Part shown: one piece after another, positions 1 to 5,404 of the stretch
How positions within the stretch are numbered: the stretch's first letter is position 1
Layout: each line of letters begins with the position of its first letter
Assembly (NCBI GenBank): GCA_031273705.1
Contig: JAISRJ010000035.1
Location: forward strand, 1 to 13,680
Direction: 5' to 3'
Origin: Clostridiales bacterium
GTDB taxonomy: Bacteria > Bacillota > Clostridia > Lachnospirales > WQUN01
DNA length: 13,680 nt
Program-made: the position numbers and the translations under genes
Notes under the pieces: model-generated
The model's input: only the letters and a program-made list of their open reading frames with translations
What the model was told of the DNA's origin: nothing
The model's database searches: none

Positions 1-747
1 AATGGCCCTGTCCTGTTCCAAGAGAGCGTTAAGCAACGAAGACTTACCCACATTAGGCTTACCCAGTATAACAGTTTTCAAGCCGCGCGCCAACGGAACA
101 CCTATAGCCGCGCTTGAAATATAACGATCAAGTTCAGCGATAATTTCACTTAACGCCGAATCATAAGACTCTGCCGGATGAATATCCTGATAGTCATCCG
201 GATAGTCATCCGGATAGTCTATGGCGACCTCTATTTCCGCTCTTAGCGAAAGTATCTTATCCCGTAACAAAACAATCTTTGCCCGAAAACAACCGCTCAA
301 CTGACTGGCGGCACTGGATAACCCATACTCCGTCTCGGCATTAATAATGTCCATAACGGCTTCGGCCTGGGTTAAATCAATTCGACCGTTAAGAAACGCT
401 AACTTAGTAAACTCACCCGGTTCGGCAAGTCTCGCGCCATAATAAAGAGTCAACTTCAACACATGTTGTAAAACGGCATAACCGCCGTGACAGTTAAACT
501 CCGCCATGTCCTGCGTTGTATAAGTACGCGGCGCGCTCATAACACTAACTAAAGCCTCGTCAATAATGTTTGCGCCGTCAATTATATGCCCGTATCGTAA
601 AAGAAACGGCCTTGCTTTAGATCTATTCTTAGGTCGAAAAATGGAATCAACAATAGCCCTGGACTTAGGACCCGAAACACGTACTATTCCTATACCGCCT
701 TGACCGGGAGGTGTACATACGGCCGCGATAGTATCCACTTCAACCAT
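1..747 (-). CDS. mnmE: tRNA modification GTPase MnmE (N-terminal 249 residues; cut by window edge)
   Basis: MnmE, with MnmG, installs the 5-carboxymethylaminomethyl (or related) group on U34 of certain tRNAs in the cytoplasm. I read 249 codons from an ATG at 747 to the window edge. Seen: an N-terminal folate-binding-type domain opening with DTIAAVCTPPGQGGIGIVR (residues 5-23), the NCHGG motif (85-89), GRIDLTQAEAV (121-131), and the G-domain P-loop GKPNVGKS (229-236). The rest of the G domain and the C-terminal helical part, including the family's terminal Cys motif, lie outside the window. Oddities: a small in-frame 12-bp repeat gives DYPDDYPDDY at 178-187, and Leu116 sits where the family usually has Arg (FTKRAF). 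The start lies 3 nt after the khpB stop with only a weak AAAGA upstream, so translation is probably coupled to khpB. The identification is secure. Confidence 0.97.
   Translation of the reverse strand, partial: MVEVDTIAAVCTPPGQGGIGIVRVSGPKSRAIVDSIFRPKNRSKARPFLLRYGHIIDGANIIDEALVSVMSAPRTYTTQDMAEFNCHGGYAVLQHVLKLTLYYGARLAEPGEFTKLAFLNGRIDLTQAEAVMDIINAETEYGLSSAASQLSGCFRAKIVLLRDKILSLRAEIEVAIDYPDDYPDDYQDIHPAESYDSALSEIIAELDRYISSAAIGVPLARGLKTVILGKPNVGKSSLLNALLEQDRAI
189..219. repeat. 12-bp in-frame tandem repeat inside mnmE
   Basis: The plus strand reads GATAGTCATCCG twice in a row (189-200 and 201-212), followed by a partial third unit, GATAGTC. On the coding strand this is a repeated Asp-Tyr-Pro-Asp unit in the helix-rich stretch just before the G domain. 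The unit length is a multiple of three, so copy-number change would not shift the frame. It is probably a small slippage duplication with no separate function. Confidence 0.8.
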
Positions 748-750
748 TCT

Positions 751-1365
751 TTATTTAGGCTCTATGACGACATTACGAAACGGCTCGTCGCCTTCGCTGT
801 ATGTCGTCACAAATCGATTGTTTTGGAGAACAGAATGAATAATCCTGCGTTCGTAAGGATTCATCGGCTCCAAAACAACGTTCTTATGCGTCTGCTTCAC
901 TTTTTTCGCGAGATTAACCGCCAGCGACTCCAAAGTCTCTTTGCGACGCTGCCGATAATTTTCGGTATCAAGGGTAACGCTGATATAAGGTGCCTTGCCT
1001 TTATTAACGACCAAATTGACCAGATATTGTAAAGAATCCAACGTCTGACCACGTTTCCCAATCAAAATTCCCATGTCGTCGCCCGTCAAATTAATAAGCA
1101 ACTGTTTATCTTTAAGCGTTGTAGTTACCGTAAGCGGGAGATTCATTGCGGCTGTAACCTCTCGCAGGAACTGTTTCGCCTTTTTTTCAGGATCAAATTT
1201 AATAGTAACCAGCACTTTCGCCGGTCTGCTTCCGAAGCCCAAAATCCCCTTGGCCCCGGCGTCCAGCACAGTGATTTCCGCCTCATCTCTATCAACACGC
1301 AACGCTTTAAGCGCGTCTAAGGTAGCGATCTCAACAGTCTTGCCGGATCTTTCAACACTATCCAT
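751..1365 (-). CDS. khpB: KhpB/Jag RNA-binding protein (Jag-N, KH and R3H domains)
   Basis: This is a cytoplasmic RNA-binding protein of the KhpB (Jag, EloR) family, which in Gram-positive relatives works with KhpA and affects cell elongation and small-RNA or mRNA biology. Seen in 204 residues: a Jag-N domain with the KGILGFGSRPAKV motif (39-51), a KH domain with the GxxG loop GKRG (103-106), and a C-terminal R3H domain with Arg173-x3-His177. The length is typical for the short form, without the long charged linker of some family members. The ATG at 1365 is preceded by AGGAGGAGGG, a very strong ribosome binding site lying inside the end of yidC. The gene overlaps yidC by 8 bp, and mnmE starts 3 nt after its stop. 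The conserved yidC–khpB pairing supports the call. What RNAs it binds here cannot be told from sequence. Confidence 0.96.
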   Translation of the reverse strand: MDSVERSGKTVEIATLDALKALRVDRDEAEITVLDAGAKGILGFGSRPAKVLVTIKFDPEKKAKQFLREVTAAMNLPLTVTTTLKDKQLLINLTGDDMGILIGKRGQTLDSLQYLVNLVVNKGKAPYISVTLDTENYRQRRKETLESLAVNLAKKVKQTHKNVVLEPMNPYERRIIHSVLQNNRFVTTYSEGDEPFRNVVIEPK

Positions 1366-2431
1366 TTTTTCCCTCCTCCTTCGGAGCGGATAGTCGAATA
1401 CCGTCTTGCCGATTCATCAAATATTGTTGCACAACTTGGAAAATACTGCTGGTAATCCAATAAATACCAACACCGATAGGGTAATTGATGGTAAAGAAGC
1501 CCATCATCAGCGGCATCGCGAACATCATAACCCTCTGTTGCATGACGGCGCTCTGGTCTTTATTGGTCTTAGAGGTAAGCTGCATGCTAAGCCAAGAAGT
1601 CAAAAAGGTTGTAATAACAGTCAAGATGGGTATTAATACGCCCGGCCATCTCCAACCGGCGACATCCAGCATGTTAAGTCCAAAAAACATCTCAATGTTT
1701 TGTTTTTGAGCGTACAAAGACTGAATGTTCTCTAACAGCTGCGGACTTGCCTGTGCCGTAATGGAAGAAACATCCGGTTTTGCGGGATTACCGTAAAACA
1801 ATAAGTCCCACTCTGAAACGGTTATCCGGTTAAGATACTTAATGAAATTTGAGAAATTTAAACTACCGGAAACAGAATCCACGATAGGAGCGAGATCAAA
1901 CGAACCCTTAGGCGGTTTTAAGTTAGAGGGCAAGTGCGAACCCAAAAATTCCATAAACATGCCCGACCAATGCGGAACTTCATAAATGGCGGCCGCAAGT
2001 TTATCATAAACGTCCCGCAACTTGCCAATATACAAAAACGATTGGTTCATCAAGTAAGTGAGACCGAAGAAGATAGGCATCTGAATAAGCAAAGGCAAAC
2101 ACCCCGAAAGCGGATTCACCTTATTGCGCGCGTAAAGCGCCTGCATTTCGACATTCATCTTCTTTTGCACTTCCGGATCTTTTGAATCGCCGTATTTTTT
2201 CTTTAACTTATCCATTTCAGGGGCAAGTTTCTGCATAGCCATCATCGATTTTTGAGATTTGAAGGCTAATGGTAGCATGAGGAATCGAACGATAATGGTC
2301 AAAAAAATAATAGAAATACCCAGGGAATTCTTTTCGGTAAACGGATACACCACGTTAAATATAAAATCGATAATCCACCCCATAAACTGGGCTATGGGTC
2401 CAACTATATATCCTGGGTCTTTTTGAATCAA
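1358..2431 (-). CDS. yidC: YidC/Oxa1/SpoIIIJ membrane protein insertase with a large extracytoplasmic insertion
   Basis: YidC inserts and folds membrane proteins, alone or with SecYEG. Seen in 357 residues: hydrophobic segments near 11-30, 38-56, 111-130, 262-283, 300-316 and 319-338. The groove arginine is Arg49 in FLTIIVRFLMLPL. A charged cytoplasmic coiled-coil hairpin spans about 58-105, and the motif NPLSGCLPLLIQMPIF spans 106-121. I chose a TTG at 2431 because GGGAGGA lies 6 nt upstream. An ATG at 2470 would add 13 residues but has no ribosome binding site. There is no lipobox Cys near the N terminus, unlike Bacillus SpoIIIJ. The segment from about 134 to 255 is much longer than in usual Gram-positive homologues and explains the extra length. 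Neighbours rnpA–yidD and khpB are the standard partners. Confidence 0.94.
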   Translation of the reverse strand: MIQKDPGYIVGPIAQFMGWIIDFIFNVVYPFTEKNSLGISIIFLTIIVRFLMLPLAFKSQKSMMAMQKLAPEMDKLKKKYGDSKDPEVQKKMNVEMQALYARNKVNPLSGCLPLLIQMPIFFGLTYLMNQSFLYIGKLRDVYDKLAAAIYEVPHWSGMFMEFLGSHLPSNLKPPKGSFDLAPIVDSVSGSLNFSNFIKYLNRITVSEWDLLFYGNPAKPDVSSITAQASPQLLENIQSLYAQKQNIEMFFGLNMLDVAGWRWPGVLIPILTVITTFLTSWLSMQLTSKTNKDQSAVMQQRVMMFAMPLMMGFFTINYPIGVGIYWITSSIFQVVQQYLMNRQDGIRLSAPKEEGKNG

Positions 2432-2437
2432 AATGAT

Positions 2438-2444
2438 TCCTCCC
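2438..2444 (-). promoter_or_regulatory. Ribosome binding site that sets the yidC TTG start
   Basis: Read on the minus strand this is GGGAGGA, followed by six bases and then TTG. It lies inside the reading frame that would run from the upstream ATG at 2470, which itself lacks any purine-rich site. It is therefore the main reason for placing the YidC start at 2431. Confidence 0.75.
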
Positions 2445-2513
2445 TCAAAATCAGCAAAGGCAACTAGCATTAAGCAATTTTAATTTATTAACAAGTGTTT
2501 CCGAATGTCAGCG

Positions 2514-3194
2514 CTAGGGCACAGGATCATAGCCGCCCTTACAAAACGGGTTGCAACGCAGCACGCGTTTTATACCCATAAAAATTCCCTTAGCAGCTCC
2601 ATATCGTCGCACCGCCTCTAAGGTATACTCCGAACATGTTGGAGTAAATCGGCAGGCAGGAGGCAAAATCGGTGAAACAATTCGTCTATAAAACCTAAGG
2701 CATTTTATTATAGCCAAGGCAAAAACACTGATATCACCCGAATCACCGGTAGCGGAACTAGCGTCGCCCGCAGTCTCGGCAAAACATTCTTTCCCATTTT
2801 GAGATTCTGCTGAAACTTCGTCTAAAACAAGATCTTCCGAGGTTTGTAAATTTAATTTTAATCCATGGAATAACGCGTGTCTCTCTAACAAATTCAAAAC
2901 AGACAATCGAATCTCGGCGAATGCAGAATCTCTTGCTGTGGTACGGACTACGAACGCAATATTAAAACCCGGGATCATATCTTGCATAAACGAGCGATAA
3001 CTCTCACGAATAAGGCGTTTTAATCTATTGCGTTGTACACTGCCACCCACTTTGCGGCTTACGGAAATACCCAGAAAATTCTCATTTGAACCATTTTGCA
3101 GAACATACGCGACCAATCGTTTATCGGCAATCGATTTACCGTTTTTGTAAACGGCGCGGAATTGATTCTTTTTCAAACTTTTAATCTTGCTCAT
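2514..3194 (-). CDS. rnpA-yidD: Fusion protein: RNase P protein subunit (RnpA) plus membrane-insertion efficiency factor YidD
   Basis: One uninterrupted 226-codon frame encodes two proteins that are normally separate. Seen: residues 1-112 are RnpA, with the FRAVYKNGKS start, GISVSRKVG (42-50) and the RNA-binding signature RNRLKRLIRE (55-64). Residues 113-155 form an acidic, Ser/Ala/Gly-rich linker. Residues 156-226 are YidD, with an amphipathic basic helix (CLRFYRRIVSP), CRFTPTCSEY (181-190) and the terminal RCNPFCKGGYDPVP. RnpA helps RNase P RNA trim tRNA 5' ends. YidD is a small membrane-associated factor aiding YidC-dependent insertion. The ATG at 3194 matches family starts and lies 4 nt after the rpmH stop, so coupling is likely; no good ribosome binding site precedes it. 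A TTG at codon 160 could give separate YidD but has only a weak upstream site. Domain calls are firm; a single functional polypeptide is inference. Confidence 0.93.
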   Translation of the reverse strand: MSKIKSLKKNQFRAVYKNGKSIADKRLVAYVLQNGSNENFLGISVSRKVGGSVQRNRLKRLIRESYRSFMQDMIPGFNIAFVVRTTARDSAFAEIRLSVLNLLERHALFHGLKLNLQTSEDLVLDEVSAESQNGKECFAETAGDASSATGDSGDISVFALAIIKCLRFYRRIVSPILPPACRFTPTCSEYTLEAVRRYGAAKGIFMGIKRVLRCNPFCKGGYDPVP

Positions 3195-3198
3195 GAAA

Positions 3199-3333
3199 CT
3201 ATGCCGATAAGACCTTTCTTCCCTTTCTGCGCCTGCGCAGTAAAACTTTTCGCCCACCAGACGTGCTCATTCTTTTCCGAAAACCATGCTCAACGCTTCT
3301 TTGGCGCTTTTTGGGCTGATATGTGCGTTTCAA
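3199..3333 (-). CDS. rpmH: 50S ribosomal protein L34 (TTG start)
   Basis: This is bL34, a tiny, very basic protein of the large ribosomal subunit. The frame gives exactly 44 residues, the usual family length, beginning (M)KRTYQPKKRQR, continuing EHGFRKRMSTSGGRKVL and ending RRRKGRKVLSA. The start codon is TTG at 3333, supported by GGGAGGTGG 4 nt upstream and by the alignment of KRTYQP to the family N terminus. The gene is first in the minus-strand operon: its promoter lies at 3417-3445, giving a leader of about 75 nt. The rnpA–yidD start follows its stop after 4 nt. The identity is certain; the only unusual point is the TTG start, which makes the gene easy to miss in automated calls. Confidence 0.97.
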   Translation of the reverse strand: MKRTYQPKKRQRSVEHGFRKRMSTSGGRKVLLRRRRKGRKVLSA

Positions 3334-3416
3334 GCGACCACCTCCCTCTGGGATTCAAAATTTAAGAAATAGAAAACAAGATTCTATACAAAAAACCGAA
3401 AGCTGTTGCGGGGTTA

Positions 3417-3445
3417 ATTATATTCAATAAGTTTCGCCACGTCAA
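3417..3445 (-). promoter_or_regulatory. Sigma-A-type promoter of the rpmH–rnpA–yidC–khpB–mnmE operon
   Basis: On the minus strand, TTGACG (3445-3440) is followed after exactly 17 bp by a perfect TATAAT (3422-3417). Transcription would start near 3410, leaving a leader of about 75 nt before the rpmH TTG. This is the best-matching promoter in the window. It points away from dnaA, so the dnaA and rpmH promoters form a divergent pair about 60 bp apart. Confidence 0.8.
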
Positions 3446-3489
3446 GCGGTTTTAATTAATTCAATAAATTTATTCCCACTATTAACAAA

Positions 3490-3590
3490 TGTGGAAAACT
3501 CTTGCAAAGAACAGTTAAAATTGATATATTTGATGGACAGCACCTTATTTTTCCACAGATTTTATTTAGTTATGAACATTTTGTGGATTG
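3490..3590. promoter_or_regulatory. DnaA-box-like cluster flanking the dnaA promoter
   Basis: Two copies of TTTTCCACA, one base off the TTATCCACA consensus, occur in opposite orientations at 3490-3498 (minus) and 3549-3557 (plus). A weaker TGTGGATTG lies at 3582-3590 (two mismatches). The first two bracket the -35/-10 pair. In Bacillus the region upstream of dnaA also carries DnaA boxes and makes the origin bipartite, so this may be the upstream half of oriC, a dnaA operator, or both. These boxes are weaker than those after dnaA. Confidence 0.6.
3502..3530 (+). promoter_or_regulatory. Candidate sigma-A-type promoter of dnaA
   Basis: TTGCAA (3502-3507), a 17-bp spacer and TATATT (3525-3530) form a good promoter with a predicted start near 3537, about 90 nt before the dnaA ATG. 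DnaA-box-like sites lie just upstream of the -35 element and just downstream of the predicted start. That would suit DnaA autoregulation, which is known in other bacteria. The regulation here is inferred. Confidence 0.65.
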
Positions 3591-3612
3591 TTTTCACTTT
3601 CTTCCATCTTTC

Positions 3613-3618
3613 AGGAGG
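3613..3618 (+). promoter_or_regulatory. Ribosome binding site setting the dnaA start
   Basis: A perfect AGGAGG is followed by seven T residues and the ATG at 3626. It settles the start against the longer frame that opens at 3491. Confidence 0.85.
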
Positions 3619-3625
3619 TTTTTTT

Positions 3626-4945
3626 ATGCATGAAACTCTAAATCAATACTGGAACGAAGCGCTGGCGCTGCTTGAAAACTCATTTACGGATGTTGTGTTC
3701 AACGCGTGGGTCAAACCCCTTATACCGTTCGACTTTCAGGACAATGTGTTTATCCTCAAGACAGACAATGACTTTTACAAATCCATGCTGAACAAGCGGT
3801 ATTTATTTGAGATTATCCGTTGTTTGCGCACGGTTATGGATCAAGATGTGGATGCGCGTGTCGTATCTCCGGAAGATTTTGTCGTGGGAACAAACCAAAT
3901 TCTGCGCAAAAATAGTTACCAGACTAATCTAAAAAGCAAATATGTATTCGAGTCATTCGTACAGGGTAAGAGTAACGCTATGGCGTATGGGGCCGCGCTC
4001 GCCGTCGCGGAGGAACCGGGCGAGTCCAGCTATAATCCCCTGTTTTTGTATGGCGGGGTGGGCCTTGGCAAGACACACCTAATGCACGCTATCGGCAATT
4101 ATATCTACGACCAAAACTCTGACCTTAAAGTTTATTATGTATCCTCCGAATCCTTTATGAATGAATTTGTAGGCGCTATTCGCCGAAAAGAGACTGCCCA
4201 ATTTAAAGAAAAATACCGTGAATTGGACGTACTGCTGCTGGATGACGTGCAATTCTTAGTGGGAAAGGAGGAGACGCAAGAAGAATTATTTCACACATTT
4301 AACTCATTGTACAACAACAGTAAACAAATTGTGCTTACCAGTGACCAGCAGCCGAAAGTTATGCAGGGTTTGGAGGCAAGACTGGTATCCAGATTCGCGA
4401 TGGGTCTGAATGTGGATATTACATTGCCTGATTTTGAAACCCGCGCGGCTATCCTGGAAAAAAAGGCGGCAGCCGAGCGGCTAATCATTCCGACGGATGT
4501 TTTGCACTATATAGCCAAATATATTGTGTCCAACATTCGTGACTTGGAGGGCGCGCTAAACAAAGTAACGGCATATTCACGGCTTACCCACTCTCCAATA
4601 AGTCTTATATTGGCGGAGAGCGCTCTTAAGGATATGCTATTCGGCGGAGCGAAGAAAGATATAACCGTCGAATACATACAAGAAGTCGTCGCCGCGTATT
4701 ATGACCTGACCGTGTCGGATCTTAACAGTCGGAAGCGTAAACACAACATCGTCTTCCCACGGCAGATAGCCATGTATTTATCCAGAAAGCTGCTGGATGT
4801 TTCCTTGCCGACAGTCGGAAAAATATTCGGCGGCCGAGATCACTCCACCGTTATTCACGGATGTGATAAAATAATAGAATCACTCGAATCCGACATGAAT
4901 CTACAGCATGTGATGTTTGATTTAGAGCAACGAATAAGAGGTTGA
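3626..4945 (+). CDS. dnaA: Chromosomal replication initiator DnaA
   Basis: DnaA binds TTATCCACA boxes in oriC, assembles as an ATP-bound filament, opens the duplex and recruits the helicase. Seen in 439 residues: domain I (about 1-85); a very short domain II (about 86-100); an AAA+ domain with Walker A GGVGLGKT (143-150), Walker B LLLDDVQF (203-210), box VII SRFAMGL with the likely arginine finger Arg256, and sensor-2 Arg305 in IRDLEGALNK; then the DNA-binding domain with the signature GGRDHSTVIHGCDKI (402-416). The common form is DHTTVIHA, so the Ser and Gly are mild variants. The ATG at 3626 has AGGAGG 7 nt upstream. An in-frame upstream extension to 3491 would add a hydrophobic stretch encoded by promoter and DnaA-box DNA and is rejected. 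DnaA-box-like sites around its promoter suggest autoregulation. Confidence 0.98.
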   Translation: MHETLNQYWNEALALLENSFTDVVFNAWVKPLIPFDFQDNVFILKTDNDFYKSMLNKRYLFEIIRCLRTVMDQDVDARVVSPEDFVVGTNQILRKNSYQTNLKSKYVFESFVQGKSNAMAYGAALAVAEEPGESSYNPLFLYGGVGLGKTHLMHAIGNYIYDQNSDLKVYYVSSESFMNEFVGAIRRKETAQFKEKYRELDVLLLDDVQFLVGKEETQEELFHTFNSLYNNSKQIVLTSDQQPKVMQGLEARLVSRFAMGLNVDITLPDFETRAAILEKKAAAERLIIPTDVLHYIAKYIVSNIRDLEGALNKVTAYSRLTHSPISLILAESALKDMLFGGAKKDITVEYIQEVVAAYYDLTVSDLNSRKRKHNIVFPRQIAMYLSRKLLDVSLPTVGKIFGGRDHSTVIHGCDKIIESLESDMNLQHVMFDLEQRIRG

Positions 4946-4978
4946 GAATTTAATCTAATTCTCATAATTCAATTATGA
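4944..4978 (+). repeat. Two adjacent inverted repeats at the end of dnaA
   Basis: The first is GAGAATT (4944-4950) and AATTCTC (4957-4963) around a 6-nt loop, beginning inside the dnaA stop codon. The second is TCATAATT-C-AATTATGA (4962-4978), a perfect 8-bp inverted repeat with a one-base centre. The two share bases, so they are mutually exclusive as RNA hairpins. There is no downstream T-run, so they are not a standard intrinsic terminator. They could slow or protect the dnaA mRNA end, or be an operator. Confidence 0.55.
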
Positions 4979-5077
4979 CAAAACGGTTACATTTTGCTAA
5001 AAAAAAGTTATCCACAGAAAATCCTTATTTTCGGTGGATAACCCTGTGGAAAAACCTGTGCATAAGTTATCCACAGG

Positions 5078-5102
5078 AACAAAGTTTCGATTCAACTTTG
5101 TT
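5078..5102. repeat. 9-bp perfect inverted repeat inside the DnaA-box array
   Basis: AACAAAGTT (5078-5086), a 7-nt loop, then AACTTTGTT (5094-5102). It sits between the box at 5067-5075 and the box at 5137-5145. It might be a weak dnaA terminator (AT-rich stem, no clean T-run), a binding site for an origin regulator, or a cruciform-prone element. The repeat is certain; the role is not. Confidence 0.6.
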
Positions 5103-5169
5103 ATGCTTTTAACAATACGAAAGTATGTTCATTTTCTGTGGATAACTCGGGGATCACCGACCGCGTAAA

Positions 5170-5178
5170 TTTGTCGAA
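5170..5178 (+). promoter_or_regulatory. Candidate Spo0A box in oriC
   Basis: TTTGTCGAA contains the perfect Spo0A-box core TGTCGAA (5172-5178) in the middle of the origin. In Bacillus subtilis, Spo0A binds such boxes in oriC and restrains initiation during sporulation. A single core heptamer can occur by chance, and no Spo0A gene is in the window, so the role is inferred. Confidence 0.45.
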
Positions 5179-5310
5179 ATTTTTATCGCCTTATTCTCTT
5201 AAATTCGATCCTGTGGATTGTGTGGATAAGTGCCCTTTTTATCCACAGGTTTATCCACAGGCTAAATGTTGATTTGACGGGCTTTACAGCAGTTATCCAC
5301 TGTATCCACA

Positions 5311-5341
5311 GGCCCTACTACTACTACTACCATCAGTCCTA
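5311..5341 (+). promoter_or_regulatory. GC cluster and DnaA-trio repeats (origin unwinding element)
   Basis: Directly after the box at 5302-5310 comes GGCCC and then five perfect CTA units (5315-5329), i.e. 3'-GAT-5' on the lower strand. Degenerate units follow (CCA, TCA, GTC), and a sixth CTA in the same 3-nt phase lies at 5339-5341. This is the layout described for DnaA-trios, which guide the DnaA filament onto one strand. The AT-rich DNA after it begins at about 5342. Confidence 0.85.
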
Positions 5342-5357
5342 CATAGATAAATTCATA

Positions 5358-5376
5358 ACGCGCATGCGCGCGCGCG
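5358..5376. other. Alternating purine–pyrimidine block (Z-DNA-type) in the unwinding region
   Basis: ACGCGCATGCGCGCGCGCG is 19 bp of strict purine–pyrimidine alternation, nearly all CpG steps, and contains the 12-bp palindrome CGCGCATGCGCG (5359-5370). It lies 17 bp after the last in-phase trio, between two AT-rich stretches. Such sequence can adopt Z-DNA under negative supercoiling. It is unexpected in a region that is normally uniformly AT-rich. Confidence 0.7.
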
Positions 5377-5404
5377 AGTACGCAAAAATTTTTTTCATAC
5401 TAAG

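Larger units (their letters stand above)
5008..5310. promoter_or_regulatory. DnaA-box array of oriC
   Basis: Perfect TTATCCACA boxes lie at 5008-5016 (+), 5067-5075 (+), 5137-5145 (-), 5221-5229 (-), 5239-5247 (+) and 5251-5259 (+). TTATGCACA lies at 5057-5065 (-). One-mismatch sites lie at 5033-5041 (-), 5045-5053 (-), 5293-5301 (+, TTATCCACT) and 5302-5310 (+, GTATCCACA). A two-mismatch site abuts a perfect one at 5212-5220. Boxes close to the unwinding side all read toward dnaN. DnaA is expected to load here and extend over the trios. Confidence 0.93.

Noticed and set aside
189..219. The short tandem repeat in mnmE as a possible CRISPR or mobile-element trace.
   Set aside because: There are only two full 12-bp units with no spacers, in frame within a conserved gene; a simple slippage duplication explains it.
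700..1393. Plus-strand frames opposite khpB and mnmE.
   Set aside because: They are shadows of the minus-strand genes, which carry the clear domain motifs.
3195..3257. A 21-residue N-terminal extension of the RnpA frame.
   Set aside because: It overlaps rpmH in another frame, and family RnpA proteins begin at the Met encoded at 3194.
3491..3625. An in-frame upstream extension of DnaA giving 45 extra, hydrophobic residues.
   Set aside because: It is encoded by the promoter and DnaA-box DNA, has no ribosome binding site, and the ATG at 3626 has a perfect AGGAGG at 7 nt and matches family N termini.
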